Numbered from the stretch's first letter, positions 25,438 to 34,873 are shown. The stretch is 64,000 bases of DNA from Epilithonimonas arachidiradicis (GCF_003610695.1 NZ_RAQH01000001.1:744001-808000), one strand, 5' to 3'. Notes: generated by a model not told the origin, from the letters alone. Numbers and translations: made by a program.

Positions 25438-25469
25438 TTGTAAACAAAACAGAAATATTGTTAATTTTG
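25438..25469 (+). promoter_or_regulatory. Promoter of the acyl-carrier-protein operon
   Basis: TTG at 25438-25440, a 21-base spacer and TAATTTTG at 25462-25469 match the Bacteroidota consensus. The predicted start of transcription is about 14 bases before the ATG of the ACP gene, so the operon begins there. Confidence 0.6.
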
Positions 25470-25485
25470 CAAGAAACACATAACG

Positions 25486-25716
25486 ATGCAAGAAAAATTA
25501 TTGACAATTATCAACTCCATCAAAAAGAATAAATTCGAAGAACCCGTTCTGGAAATTACTCCGGAACAGACCCTTAGAGAAAATCTTAATTTCGATTCTT
25601 TTGATCTTGCTGAACTTACTGTAAAAATTGAAGAAGAATTCGGGGTTGACATCTTTGAAGATGGTTTGGTCAATACAATCAACGAAATCTATACAAAACT
25701 TCAATGTTTTTCTTAA
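25486..25716 (+). CDS. Dedicated acyl carrier protein
   Basis: This 76-residue acidic protein has the phosphopantetheine attachment motif FDSFDLAEL, with Ser38 as the expected prosthetic-group site, and the typical four-helix ACP length. It is not the fatty-acid-synthesis AcpP, because it lies in an operon with a ligase, a reductase and an acyltransferase and far from fab genes. It presumably carries an acyl intermediate loaded by the next enzyme. Its end overlaps the ligase gene by 13 bases. Confidence 0.9.
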   Translation: MQEKLLTIINSIKKNKFEEPVLEITPEQTLRENLNFDSFDLAELTVKIEEEFGVDIFEDGLVNTINEIYTKLQCFS

Positions 25717-26918
25717 TAGATCAGAATTTTTCTTTGTCTTACGAGGAAATTCTGACAGAAGTCAACACTTCTGATTCATACACAGATTGCTACATTTACC
25801 CGGATTTGAAGTCTTTTTTTCTCAATTGGATTTTTGCATTGGTCAATGAGAAAAATATTGCGTTGATGGATTCTGATATTTCTGAAAAAGAGATCCAGTC
25901 AAACGATTTAAAGATTAATCAATTAATCAAAATCGAGAACCCAAAAAAGTTTTCTTCAGTAGAAGAATTGATTAATTCGATTAGATATTCTCAGTCAGAG
26001 ATCACATTGTTTACTTCGGGAACGACTGGTTTTACTAGAAAATTTACGCATCCTTTGAAAAATCTGATTAGGAAAATTAATGTTTCTGATGAGAGAAAAA
26101 ATGATGTTTGGGGCTTTGCTTTCAATCCCACTCACGTTGCTGGTGTACAAGTTTTTTTTCAGGCCATATTGAATCAGAATCTTTTGGTTAATGTTTTTCT
26201 TGCACCAAAAGATTTTATAATTGATTCGATCAAAAAATACAGCATCACGAATCTTTCATCCACACCAACTTTTTATCGCTTGCTTTTGCCGTTGAAAGAG
26301 TCTTTTGATTCAGTTAAAAAAATTACTGTTGGTGGCGAAAAATCTGATGCTTATTTGATTTCTGAAATAGAAAAAGCTTTTCCTAACGCAAGAATCAACA
26401 ATGTTTATGGTTCCACAGAAACAGGGCCATTATTTTCTTCTCAGAATGATGAGTTTTTTGTTCAGGAAAAACACATTGGATTGATAAAAGTAGTTGATGA
26501 CGAATTATATATCCATAAAGATTTATTCGGCAAAACAGCGCAATTGAATTTGATTGATGATTTTTATGCCACTGGCGATTTGATCGAGTGGATTGATGAT
26601 GAACAAAGAAGATTCCGATTCACATCCAGGAAAAATGAATTAATCAATGTCGGAGGTTACAAAGTGAATCCTTACGAAGTTGAAGACGAATTAACCCAAC
26701 ATTCCAATATCCGAAATGTAAGAGTTTATGGAAAGGCCAATGCTGTTTTAGGAAATATCATTTGTTGCGAAATCGAACTGCACCCAAATACCGAATTGAA
26801 GGAAGAAGAAGTTAGATTTTTCTTAAATGGGAAAATTCAGAATTTCAAAATCCCTAGAAAAATAACCTTTGTTGACAAGATAGAATTGACCAGAACCGGA
26901 AAAAAGAAAATAGTATGA
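25704..26918 (+). CDS. AMP-forming acyl ligase (ANL superfamily), ACP-loading candidate
   Basis: This 404-residue adenylate-forming enzyme is shorter than typical acyl-CoA synthetases (about 500) but keeps the core motifs. These are the P-loop LFTSGTTGFTRKF (A3), NVYGSTETGPLF (A5), YATGDLIEW (A7), RKNELINVGGYKVNPYEVED (A8) and the C-terminal catalytic-lysine region TRTGKKKIV (A10). The N-terminal subdomain is reduced. The 13-base overlap with the ACP gene suggests that it activates a carboxylic acid and loads it onto that ACP. The acid is not predictable from sequence. It overlaps the reductase gene by 4 bases. Confidence 0.88.
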   Translation: MFFLIDQNFSLSYEEILTEVNTSDSYTDCYIYPDLKSFFLNWIFALVNEKNIALMDSDISEKEIQSNDLKINQLIKIENPKKFSSVEELINSIRYSQSEITLFTSGTTGFTRKFTHPLKNLIRKINVSDERKNDVWGFAFNPTHVAGVQVFFQAILNQNLLVNVFLAPKDFIIDSIKKYSITNLSSTPTFYRLLLPLKESFDSVKKITVGGEKSDAYLISEIEKAFPNARINNVYGSTETGPLFSSQNDEFFVQEKHIGLIKVVDDELYIHKDLFGKTAQLNLIDDFYATGDLIEWIDDEQRRFRFTSRKNELINVGGYKVNPYEVEDELTQHSNIRNVRVYGKANAVLGNIICCEIELHPNTELKEEEVRFFLNGKIQNFKIPRKITFVDKIELTRTGKKKIV

Positions 26919-27637
26919 ACGTATTAATAACAGGAGTTTCCAGAGGTGTTGGTTTAGAAATCAGTAAGTTGTTTCTGGAAAATGGACACACGGTTTATGG
27001 ACTCAGCAGAACCGAATCGGAGGAATTAAAAGACCTTGAAAAACAGTATCCGGAAAATTTTTTCTTCAAAACATTCGATTTGTCTAATCCGGAAAATATC
27101 CAACAAGAAGTTTTCAAAGATTTTGTCAAAAATCAAATTCCAATTCACGTATTAATTAACAATGCAGCGATGGCTTATGATGATATTGTTACGAATCTTA
27201 ATTACGAAGATCTGAAAACAATGTTCGATGTCAACTTGTATTCGCCAATGTTTTTGACAAAATATGCCATCAGAAATATGATTTATAACCGGGTTTCCGG
27301 AAGCATCATTCATATTTCTTCGATCAGCGCACACACAGGTTACAAAGGTTTGTCGATGTATGCGGCTTCTAAGGGTGCTTTGCAATCTTTTTCCAAAAAT
27401 ATTTCCAGAGAATGGGGCGAACGAGGGATCCGTTCCAATATCGTTGTTCCTGGTTATATGGAAACCGCAATGAATGCAAAACTGACTCAGGATCACAAAA
27501 ACAGAATCTTCAAAAGAACCGCATTGAAAAAAGAAACCGATATGCAGTCTGTGGCAGAAACCGTTTTGTTTCTAGCAAGTGAAAAAGCAAAATCGATTAC
27601 TGGACAAGAAATTTTTGTAGATTCCGGAACATTATAA
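26915..27637 (+). CDS. Short-chain dehydrogenase/reductase, FabG-like
   Basis: This 240-residue SDR has the nucleotide-binding motif TGVSRGVG (residues 6-13), NNAA, and the catalytic Ser-Tyr-Lys set (SSISAHTGYKGLSMYAASKG; Tyr in YAASK). It resembles 3-oxoacyl-ACP reductase. Within this operon it most plausibly reduces a 3-oxoacyl group on the dedicated ACP to a 3-hydroxyacyl group, but a sugar or other ketone substrate cannot be excluded. It is coupled to the ligase by ATGA and sits 13 bases before the acyltransferase. Confidence 0.9.
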   Translation: MNVLITGVSRGVGLEISKLFLENGHTVYGLSRTESEELKDLEKQYPENFFFKTFDLSNPENIQQEVFKDFVKNQIPIHVLINNAAMAYDDIVTNLNYEDLKTMFDVNLYSPMFLTKYAIRNMIYNRVSGSIIHISSISAHTGYKGLSMYAASKGALQSFSKNISREWGERGIRSNIVVPGYMETAMNAKLTQDHKNRIFKRTALKKETDMQSVAETVLFLASEKAKSITGQEIFVDSGTL

Positions 27638-27650
27638 AAAACACAAAACC

Positions 27651-28226
27651 ATGATCAATTTAATATATAAAGCATTGAATATCATTCCGAAAACGATTGC
27701 GAAAATCGAGAAGCTATATTCCTATAGTATTCTCAATTCGCATTCCGGAGTCACACTTCATTCTGATCTTAAAATAGGAAAGGCGACTACTTTTGAGTTG
27801 GATGACAATGCCAAATTCGAGATCGGCAAAAATGTGATTTGGAGAGATCATAATGCCATTAGGATAAGAAACGGAGGAACATTGATTTTCGGAAATAATG
27901 TAGATCTCAGTCATTATATTTCCATCAATTGTCTAGATAAAATAGAATTGGGCGATGATACCTGCATTGCTGAAGGCTGCAAATTCTATGATCACGACCA
28001 CGCTTTCGATACAAAACCAGAATACATTTGGCACAAAAACAAATTCAATACTGCACCAATCATCATCGGTAAAAATGTGAAAATCTACAGTAATGTTACT
28101 GTTCTCAAAGGCGTAACAATTGGCGATAACTGTATCATTGGTGCGAATTGCGTTATTTCCAGAAACGTTCCAGCTAATTCCATCATCTTCGGGAAGCACG
28201 AATTGATGAGGTTGCCTTTGATGTAA
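27651..28226 (+). CDS. Hexapeptide-repeat (LbH) acyltransferase
   Basis: This 191-residue protein is of the left-handed beta-helix family (WbbJ/CatB/Maa type). Imperfect hexapeptide repeats run from about residue 45 (FEIGKNVIWRDHNAIRIRNG) to the end. The catalytic-type loop CKFYDHDHAFD includes the conserved His, and the terminal coil IGKNVKIYSNVTVLKGV, IGDNCIIGANCVI is typical. It would transfer the acyl group from ACP or CoA to a sugar or other hydroxyl or amine. It is the last gene of the four-gene cassette. Confidence 0.9.
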   Translation: MINLIYKALNIIPKTIAKIEKLYSYSILNSHSGVTLHSDLKIGKATTFELDDNAKFEIGKNVIWRDHNAIRIRNGGTLIFGNNVDLSHYISINCLDKIELGDDTCIAEGCKFYDHDHAFDTKPEYIWHKNKFNTAPIIIGKNVKIYSNVTVLKGVTIGDNCIIGANCVISRNVPANSIIFGKHELMRLPLM

Positions 28227-28235
28227 TTTTATTTG

Positions 28236-28320
28236 GGCAGCTTAATCCGCCTTCCGTTCCCGCTTTTTTCTTTTTTCGCAAAAAAAGAAAAAGAGCTCCA
28301 CTCAAGTCGGGCTGCGAGAG
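28236..28320. repeat. GCTTAATCC...CGGG intergenic repeat, copy 1
   Basis: The block begins GGGCAGCTTAATCCGCCTTC and ends near AAGTCGGGCTGCG. Its middle is a pyrimidine/purine hairpin (T-rich arm, CGC loop, A-rich arm). The start and end match the block at 57701-57790 (GGAGCTTAATCCCGCTTTCC ... CAATCGGGGCTATGG), marking both as copies of a Chryseobacterium-type dispersed element. The rest of the gap to 28397 is A-rich with no gene. Confidence 0.6.
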
Positions 28321-28397
28321 ATTCAACATTTTAAAAAATACTTTAGAAAAAAATAAAAATTTTTAAGGTAAAAAAAAATCAGCGTCGTCATATTCAT

Positions 28398-28973
28398 ATG
28401 GAGTCGCTATCTTTACAGCAAATGGCCGAAAAAAAATCTGCATCGATTACGGAAGTCGTAAAAAATTACGGTTCCCAGCTCTTGCGCTTTATCAACTCTA
28501 AAGTGGCAAAGACAGAAGATGCGGAAGATATTCTGCAGGAAGTTTGGTTTCAGACCAGCCGATTGACTAACTTGAACGAGTTAGAAAATGTTGGTGCTTG
28601 GTTGTATTCGGTTACCAGAAACAAAATCATCGATAGTTACAGAAAAAAGAAAAGCGAATCTCTGGAAGATTTTGTCTATCAGGATGAAGACGGCGAACTG
28701 AATGTGAAAGATATTCTTTTAGCAGATGATAGTAATAATCCGGAACTCGGTGTTTTCAAAGAGATGTTCTGGAATGAGTTGATGAAAGCTTTGGACGAAC
28801 TACCGGAAAAACAAAAACGGGTTTATATCCAAAATGAGCTGGAAGATAAAACGCTACAGGAGATTGCTGACGAAGAAGGCGAAAACATAAAAACAATCAT
28901 TAGTAGAAAATCATATGCAGTAAAACATCTGCGCAAAAGACTGCAAAGTCTTTATGATGATTTGAACGATTAA
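28398..28973 (+). CDS. ECF-type RNA polymerase sigma factor
   Basis: This 191-residue sigma-70 family protein has region 2 at residues about 22-90 (DAEDILQEVWFQT, NVGAWLYSVTRNKIIDSYRKKK) and region 4 near the C-terminus (LPEKQKRVYIQNELEDKTLQEIADEEG, SRKSYAVKHLRKRLQ). Between them is an acidic linker (VYQDEDGELNVKDILL). No classical anti-sigma factor follows; the next gene encodes a small membrane protein with charged repeats that may play that part. An AACGC-ACTA-GCGTT mini-hairpin lies in the gap after it (28991-29004). Confidence 0.9.
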   Translation: MESLSLQQMAEKKSASITEVVKNYGSQLLRFINSKVAKTEDAEDILQEVWFQTSRLTNLNELENVGAWLYSVTRNKIIDSYRKKKSESLEDFVYQDEDGELNVKDILLADDSNNPELGVFKEMFWNELMKALDELPEKQKRVYIQNELEDKTLQEIADEEGENIKTIISRKSYAVKHLRKRLQSLYDDLND

Positions 28974-29037
28974 TATTTAGAATAAAATGAAACGCACTAG
29001 CGTTCCATCTGACAATTAAAATAATATGTAGGTACAG

Positions 29038-29421
29038 ATGAAAAGAAATAAAAAGAAATTTTGGTTAGCTATTCCTTGCATTATTGCAGCGATAGGTTTA
29101 TTTGTTTGGTTTTTCCAATGGCTTTGGAATATCCTTTTGCCTGACATTTTAGGTGTGAAAGCAATTAATTATTGGCAATCTCTGGGGATTTTGGTGTTAT
29201 CAAAGATTTTATTCGGAGGATTTAATGGAAAGAAAAAATTTGGGAGACGACATCGTTTTGACGGACAAGATGCTATGAAAGAAAGCTGGAAGCAGAAATT
29301 CGAAACCCAATTCTGTGGCAGCGAAGAAGAACGTGAAAAGTTCAAAGAGATGTGGAAACAACGATTCGAATCCAAATTCTGCAGACCAGAACAACCTCGA
29401 ACAGAAGAAAATAAAGCGTAA
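29038..29421 (+). CDS. Small membrane protein with duplicated Phe-Cys motif, partner of sigma factor
   Basis: This 127-residue protein has two membrane segments (residues about 8-30, and 40-58 around ILVLSKILFGGF) followed by a charged cytoplasmic or periplasmic tail. The tail holds a duplication: SWKQKFETQFC and MWKQRFESKFC, 22 residues apart, both ending in Phe-Cys. Proteins with this arrangement recur after ECF sigma genes in Bacteroidota. A role in sensing or restraining the sigma factor is inferred from adjacency. It ends in a clear terminator. Confidence 0.78.
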   Translation: MKRNKKKFWLAIPCIIAAIGLFVWFFQWLWNILLPDILGVKAINYWQSLGILVLSKILFGGFNGKKKFGRRHRFDGQDAMKESWKQKFETQFCGSEEEREKFKEMWKQRFESKFCRPEQPRTEENKA

Positions 29422-29424
29422 AAT

Positions 29425-29453
29425 AAAAGTCTCACAATTTGTGAGACTTTTTA
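29425..29453. terminator. Bidirectional intrinsic terminator
   Basis: Arms AAAAGTCTCACA (29425-29436) and TGTGAGACTTTT (29440-29451) enclose a 3-base loop with T-rich and A-rich flanks. It separates the small membrane protein from the convergent aconitase gene. Confidence 0.92.
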
Positions 29454-29471
29454 TATCTGTAAAGTAAAGTT

Positions 29472-31742
29472 TTAACTTTCTTTTTCCATTGCTTTGATAA
29501 GGTTAAGAGCAGAACCAGCTTTGAACCAGGCAATTTGTCCAGCATTATAAGTATGGTTCGTTTTCACAATATCCTTAGTTCCATCAGCGTGAACAAATTC
29601 CAAAGTCAGTTGTTTACCTGGCGCAAATTGATCTAAATCTAAGAAATTAATTGTATCATCTTCTTGGATTTTATCATAATCTTCTTTGTCTGCAAAGGTT
29701 AATCCAAGCATTCCTTGTTTTTTAAGATTGGTTTCGTGGATTCTGGCAAAAGATTTAACCAAAACCGCTCTTACACCAAGATGTCTTGGTTCCATTGCAG
29801 CGTGTTCTCTGGAAGAACCTTCACCATAATTCTCGTCACCGACAACAATCGTTGGGATTTCTGCCGCTTTATATTGTCTTGCAGAGTCAGGAACTGGTTT
29901 GTACTTGCCATCTAATTCGTTCTTAACATTGTTGGTTTCCATATTGAAGGCGTTCACGGCTCCAATTAACATATTATTGGAAATGTTGTCAAGATGTCCT
30001 CTGTATTTCAACCAAGGTCCAGCCATAGAGATGTGGTCGGTAGTACACTTTCCATAAGCTTTGATTAATAATCTTGCACCAGTAATATTCAATCCGTCCC
30101 AAGCTGGGAAAGCCTCCAGAATTTGCAATCTGTCAGATGTCGGCGATACAATTACCTCTACATTAGAGCCATCTTCTGCAGGAGCAATGTAACCAGGATC
30201 TTCTACATCAAATCCTAATCTTGGAAGGTCGTCTCCGCTTGGCTGATCTAGCATCACTTCGACACCGTCTTTATTTTTTAATTTATCTGTCAGAGGATTG
30301 AATCTCAAATCCCCCGCAATCGCCATTGCTGTCACTAATTCCGGAGAACCTACGAAAGCGTAAGTATTAGGATTGCCGTCCGCTCTTTTAGAGAAGTTTC
30401 GGTTGAAGGAATGAACAATCGTGTTTTTTTCTTGTTTCTCAGCACCTTCACGTGCCCATTGTCCGATACAAGGTCCACAAGCATTAGCGAAAACTTTACC
30501 ACCAATCTCATCAAAAGTTTTCAGGAAACCGTCTCTTTCTACCGTAAATCTAACTTGTTCTGAACCTGGCGTGATGGTGTATTCAGCTTTAACTTCAAGA
30601 TTTTTTTCTTTAGCTTGTTTCGCCACAGAAGCTGCTCTTGCGATATCTTCATAGGATGAGTTAGTACAAGAACCAATCAATCCGACTTCGATTTTAGTTG
30701 GCCAGCCGTTTTTCTCAGCAATTTCTTTCATTTGCGAGATTGGTGTTGCCAAATCCGGAGTGAAAGGTCCGTTGAGATAAGGCTCTAAAGTGTCAAGATT
30801 GATCTCAATCACTTCATCATAATATTTTTCCGGATTGGCGTGAACTTCTGGGTCTGCTTTCAGCACATGAGCAATTGAATCAGCCGCATCAGCCAAATCT
30901 TCTCTGTCAGTTGAACGGAGATATTTGCTCATATTTTGGTCATACTCGAAAATAGAAGTTGTTGCTCCGATTTCCGCACCCATATTACAAATCGTACCTT
31001 TCCCTGTACAAGAAAGCGAATTTGCACCTTCTCCAAAATACTCTACAATAGCACCAGTTCCACCTTTTACGGTAAGAATTCCTGCCACTTTTAAAATAAT
31101 ATCTTTTGGAGCAGTCCAACCATTTAATTTTCCCGTTAATTTTACACCAATCATTTTAGGGAATTTAAGTTCCCAAGCCATTCCAGCCATTACGTCCACG
31201 GCATCAGCGCCACCAACGCCGATAGCCACCATTCCAAGCCCACCAGCGTTTACTGTGTGAGAATCGGTTCCAATCATCATTCCGCCAGGAAAAGCATAAT
31301 TTTCTAAAACAACTTGATGGATAATACCAGCTCCAGCTTTCCAGAAACCAATTCCGTATTTATTAGAAACCGACTGTAGGAATTGATAAACCTCGTTATT
31401 TTTATTTTCAGCTTCGATTAAATCTTTGGCTGCACCCACTCTTGCCTGAATCAAATGATCAGCGTGAACTGTTGACGGAACCGCAACTTTTTTCTTTCCA
31501 GCCTGCATAAATTGTAAAAGAGCCATTTGGGCTGTTGCATCCTGCATTGCCACTCTATCCGGAGCGAAATCTACATAGGATTCTCCTCTTTTAAATGCTT
31601 CTTTTGCCTGAGATGGAAAAAGGTGAGCGCAAAGAATTTTTTCTGAATAAGTAAGAGGTCTTCCCATAAAAGCTCTTGCTTCGTTTACTCTGCTTTCGAA
31701 ATCAGAATAAACTTTTTTGATCATATCCAAGTCAAAAGTCAT
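29472..31742 (-). CDS. Aconitate hydratase, mitochondrial/AcnA-like type
   Basis: This is an aconitase of about 756 residues. It interconverts citrate and isocitrate using a 4Fe-4S cluster; cluster cysteines are visible in [10 protein letters not shown] and [11 protein letters not shown]. Other family blocks are [26 protein letters not shown] and the C-terminal swivel motif [15 protein letters not shown]. Its length and sequence resemble the mitochondrial type rather than cytosolic IRP1-like AcnA. I place the start at the ATG at 31742 ([10 protein letters not shown]); the ORF extends 23 codons upstream without homology-like sequence. Together with AcnB it gives this strain two aconitases in tandem. 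Confidence 0.95.
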   Translation of the reverse strand: MTFDLDMIKKVYSDFESRVNEARAFMGRPLTYSEKILCAHLFPSQAKEAFKRGESYVDFAPDRVAMQDATAQMALLQFMQAGKKKVAVPSTVHADHLIQARVGAAKDLIEAENKNNEVYQFLQSVSNKYGIGFWKAGAGIIHQVVLENYAFPGGMMIGTDSHTVNAGGLGMVAIGVGGADAVDVMAGMAWELKFPKMIGVKLTGKLNGWTAPKDIILKVAGILTVKGGTGAIVEYFGEGANSLSCTGKGTICNMGAEIGATTSIFEYDQNMSKYLRSTDREDLADAADSIAHVLKADPEVHANPEKYYDEVIEINLDTLEPYLNGPFTPDLATPISQMKEIAEKNGWPTKIEVGLIGSCTNSSYEDIARAASVAKQAKEKNLEVKAEYTITPGSEQVRFTVERDGFLKTFDEIGGKVFANACGPCIGQWAREGAEKQEKNTIVHSFNRNFSKRADGNPNTYAFVGSPELVTAMAIAGDLRFNPLTDKLKNKDGVEVMLDQPSGDDLPRLGFDVEDPGYIAPAEDGSNVEVIVSPTSDRLQILEAFPAWDGLNITGARLLIKAYGKCTTDHISMAGPWLKYRGHLDNISNNMLIGAVNAFNMETNNVKNELDGKYKPVPDSARQYKAAEIPTIVVGDENYGEGSSREHAAMEPRHLGVRAVLVKSFARIHETNLKKQGMLGLTFADKEDYDKIQEDDTINFLDLDQFAPGKQLTLEFVHADGTKDIVKTNHTYNAGQIAWFKAGSALNLIKAMEKES

Positions 31743-31968
31743 ATTTCGATATTTTTTATTCTTTATTAATTCTACTTCTGATATTGAAGCAGAAAATTTA
31801 AACCAATACAATTCATCAAATTCTATTCCTATACTTGTAGATAAAGGATAAATATGACGAATCGTAATAATATTTTTGAACTATGAAGTTAAGGAAAAAA
31901 TAAAATAGTTGATCTTGACCTAAGTTAAAATAATATTAAAGCCATTAAAATAGAAGAATTCTAAACAA

Positions 31969-32002
31969 AAAATGGAAGACTTCTCGCAAAATCTTCCATT
32001 TT
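31969..32002 (-). terminator. Terminator downstream of acnB
   Basis: Arms AAAATGGAAGA (31969-31979) and TCTTCCATTTT (31992-32002) form an 11-bp stem with a 12-base loop. On the minus strand a T-run follows, so the acnB transcript likely ends here. The remaining gap to 31742 holds no gene; it has an imperfect TTGAC-CTAA-GTTAA palindrome near 31916. Confidence 0.85.
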
Positions 32003-32024
32003 ATATTTAAATTTTAGTCAAAAA

Positions 32025-34802
32025 TTAATGACCAACAGTTACCAATTCTTTAATCGATGGAACGAAAGTCGTTAAATCAATTCCTTCCACAGCTTCTTTG
32101 TATTCTTCGATACTTGGGATTCTTCCTTTGATCGCTGATAAAACAACGACCGGAGTCGAAGCCAGTAGAGATTCTCCTTTTTTACGTTCAGAATCTTCAA
32201 CAACTCTTCCCTGGAAAAGACGTGTAGAAGTTGCCAAAACAGTATCTCCTTTTTCAGCTTTTTCCTGATTTCCCATACAAAGGTTACAACCAGGACGCTC
32301 AAGGTACATCATATTTTCATACTGTGTACGGGCTTCGCCTTTCGGAGCAGCATCGTTGAATTCAAAACCTGAATATTTCTCTAATAATTCCCAGTCGCCT
32401 TCAGCCTTTAATTCATCAATGATATTATAAGTTGGAGCCGCAACTACTAATGGAGCCTGGAATTCTACTTTACCATTTTGTTTTTCAAGATTTCTCAACA
32501 TCTGAGAAACAATCTTCAAGTCACCCTTGTGAACCATACAAGAACCTACGAAACCAAGGTCAACTTTTTTCTCACCTCCATAGAAAGTAAGGTCTCTGAT
32601 GGTATCGTGCGTATATCTTTTAGAAACATCTTCGTTGTTTACATCTGGATCGGCGATCATCGGTTCAACGATTACGTCAAGATCTACAACTACTTCAGCA
32701 TAATATTTTGCATTAGCATCCGGAGTCAAGGCAGGTTTATCACCAGTCCTGATTTCCTCGATTCTCTTGTTTGCTTTGTTAATTAGACCTTGAAGAACGT
32801 GGTTTTTGTTATCCATTCCTTTGTCAATCATAATCTGGATTCTGCTTTTCGCAATTTCCAATGATTGGATCAAAGTATCATCTTCAGATATACAGATAGA
32901 AGCTTTAGCTTTCATCTCTGCAGTCCAGTCTGTGAATGTAAATGCCTGGTCAGCCGGAAGAGTTCCGATGTGAACCTCGATAATTCTTCCCTGGAAAACG
33001 TTTTCTCCGTCGAATTGCTTCAACATCTGAGCCTGAGTTGCGTGAACCACATCACGGAAATCCATATGCTCCTTCATTTCGCCTTTGAAAGTCACTTTTA
33101 CCGATTCAGGAATCGGCATTGATGCTTCACCTGTTGCCAAAGCTAAAGCTACTGTTCCTGAATCAGCTCCGAAAGCAACCCCTTTAGACATTCTTGTGTG
33201 AGAGTCACCTCCGATGATGATGGCCCATTCGTCAACCGTAATATCGTTAAGAACTTTGTGAATAACGTCTGTCATTGCGTGGTATTCACCTTTCGGGTCA
33301 CGAGCTGTGATTACCCCGAAATCGTTCATAAATTTCATTAATTTAGGAATATTAGCCTGCGCTTTTTTATCCCAAACCGAAGCCGTATGACATCCTGACT
33401 GATAAGCTCCGTCTACGATGGGAGAAATTACCGTTGCAGCCATCGATTCCAATTCCTGAGCAGTCATTAAACCAGTCGTGTCCTGAGATCCAACGATATT
33501 AACTTCAACTCTAACATCAGAACCTGCGTGTAACAATTTACCTTCAGTAACACCCACTGCATTTCTGTTGAAGATTTTTTCAACGGCAGTCAGGCCTTGC
33601 CCTTCGATAGAAATTTCTTTTGAAGGTGCGAAAACTGTCGGAGCTGTAATTCCTAAAGTTTTAGCAGCAAACGTCTGGATTTTCTTACCAAAAACGATAG
33701 CATAAGAACCACCAGCTCTGATAAATTCTAATTTTTGTGGAGTAAATGATTTTGAAATGTCTTTCAATTCAGTTTCTCCGTTATATAATTTTTTCTCTTT
33801 CGTATTGATGGTAAGAACAGTTCCTGTAGCAACAGAATATTTTTCTTCCAAAACAATATCTCCATTTTCATTACGAACAGGATGTCCGTTCTCGTCGGTT
33901 TTTTTCACCCAGTTTTGAAGATCGATTCCGATACCTCCGGTTACGTCAACTGTTGTTAAGAAAATCGGAGAAATGCCGTTTGTTCCGGCAACAATCGGAG
34001 CGATGTTTACGAAAGGTACGTAAGGACTTGCTTGTTTTCCTGTCCAAAGCGCCACGTTATTTACACCAGACATACGAGATGAGCCAACTCCCATTGTTCC
34101 TTTTTCAGCGATCAACATTACGCTTGCATCAGGATGTTGAGCCTGAAGCATTCTGATTTCGTCCTGCGCTTCCGGCGTAATCATACATTTTCCGTGCAAT
34201 TCACGGTCTGAACGCGAATGCGCCTGATTTCCCGGAGACAATAAATCGGTAGAAATATCACCTTCACCAGCGATGTAAGTCACAACCTTGATTTCTTCCG
34301 GTACTTCCGGAAGTTTTGTGAAAAACTCTGCTTTTGCATAGCTTTCCAAAATATCTTTAGCGATTTTGCTGCCCAATTCGTATGCTTCTTTCAAACGAGC
34401 TGTGTCGGCATCATATAAGAAGACCTGAGTTTTTAAAACTTCAGCTGCTTGTCTTGCAATGTTTTCGTTATTACCTAATGCCAAATCAAGCAAAACTTCA
34501 ATAGAAGGACCGCCTTTCATATGAGACAATAACTCGAATGCGTAAGATGGCGTGATTTCTTCAACGGCAGATTCGCCTAAGATAATTTCTTTTAAAAACT
34601 TAGCTTTTACACCAGCAGCACTTGTGGTACCAGGTAAGGTGTTATAAATAAAAAACTTAAGAGAGTCTGCTCTGTATTCGTTATTTGTGTCTTTGATTTG
34701 TGAAATGATCTCGCTTAATAAATCAGCGCTATCAATTGGCTTTGGATGAAGCCCTTGGCTTTTTCTTTCTTCAATCTCTTGGATGTAATCCTGATAATTC
34801 AT
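32025..34802 (-). CDS. acnB: AcnB, bifunctional aconitate hydratase / 2-methylisocitrate dehydratase
   Basis: This 925-residue protein has the AcnB domain order: an N-terminal HEAT-like helical domain (residues 1-~160), the swivel domain with MIAEKGTMGVGSSRMSG, and the catalytic domains with GGDSHTRMSKGVAFGADSG. Cluster cysteines lie in GFVGSCMVHKG and GCNLCMGNQ. It functions in the TCA cycle and, in some bacteria, the methylcitrate cycle. Its own leader carries a hairpin and a possible distal promoter, and a terminator separates it from acnA, so the two aconitase genes are probably expressed independently. Confidence 0.96.
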   Translation of the reverse strand: MNYQDYIQEIEERKSQGLHPKPIDSADLLSEIISQIKDTNNEYRADSLKFFIYNTLPGTTSAAGVKAKFLKEIILGESAVEEITPSYAFELLSHMKGGPSIEVLLDLALGNNENIARQAAEVLKTQVFLYDADTARLKEAYELGSKIAKDILESYAKAEFFTKLPEVPEEIKVVTYIAGEGDISTDLLSPGNQAHSRSDRELHGKCMITPEAQDEIRMLQAQHPDASVMLIAEKGTMGVGSSRMSGVNNVALWTGKQASPYVPFVNIAPIVAGTNGISPIFLTTVDVTGGIGIDLQNWVKKTDENGHPVRNENGDIVLEEKYSVATGTVLTINTKEKKLYNGETELKDISKSFTPQKLEFIRAGGSYAIVFGKKIQTFAAKTLGITAPTVFAPSKEISIEGQGLTAVEKIFNRNAVGVTEGKLLHAGSDVRVEVNIVGSQDTTGLMTAQELESMAATVISPIVDGAYQSGCHTASVWDKKAQANIPKLMKFMNDFGVITARDPKGEYHAMTDVIHKVLNDITVDEWAIIIGGDSHTRMSKGVAFGADSGTVALALATGEASMPIPESVKVTFKGEMKEHMDFRDVVHATQAQMLKQFDGENVFQGRIIEVHIGTLPADQAFTFTDWTAEMKAKASICISEDDTLIQSLEIAKSRIQIMIDKGMDNKNHVLQGLINKANKRIEEIRTGDKPALTPDANAKYYAEVVVDLDVIVEPMIADPDVNNEDVSKRYTHDTIRDLTFYGGEKKVDLGFVGSCMVHKGDLKIVSQMLRNLEKQNGKVEFQAPLVVAAPTYNIIDELKAEGDWELLEKYSGFEFNDAAPKGEARTQYENMMYLERPGCNLCMGNQEKAEKGDTVLATSTRLFQGRVVEDSERKKGESLLASTPVVVLSAIKGRIPSIEEYKEAVEGIDLTTFVPSIKELVTVGH

Positions 34803-34838
34803 AATAATAGAAGTCTTTTCATTCTTTAATTTAGAAGA

Positions 34839-34873
34839 TTTGTTACTATGTGAAAGATTCGGATAGTAACAAA
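34839..34873 (-). promoter_or_regulatory. Hairpin in the acnB leader
   Basis: TTTGTTACTAT (34839-34849) and ATAGTAACAAA (34863-34873) are perfect 11-base inverted repeats with a 13-base spacer, 37-71 bases upstream of the acnB ATG. Flanking GAT/ATC bases extend the pairing after one mismatch. It is either an operator or an mRNA hairpin in the leader. Confidence 0.6.

Noticed and set aside
29743-31811. Longer start of the aconitase gene at 31811
   Set aside because: The 23 added residues have no aconitase-like sequence, and the ATG at 31742 gives the usual length.
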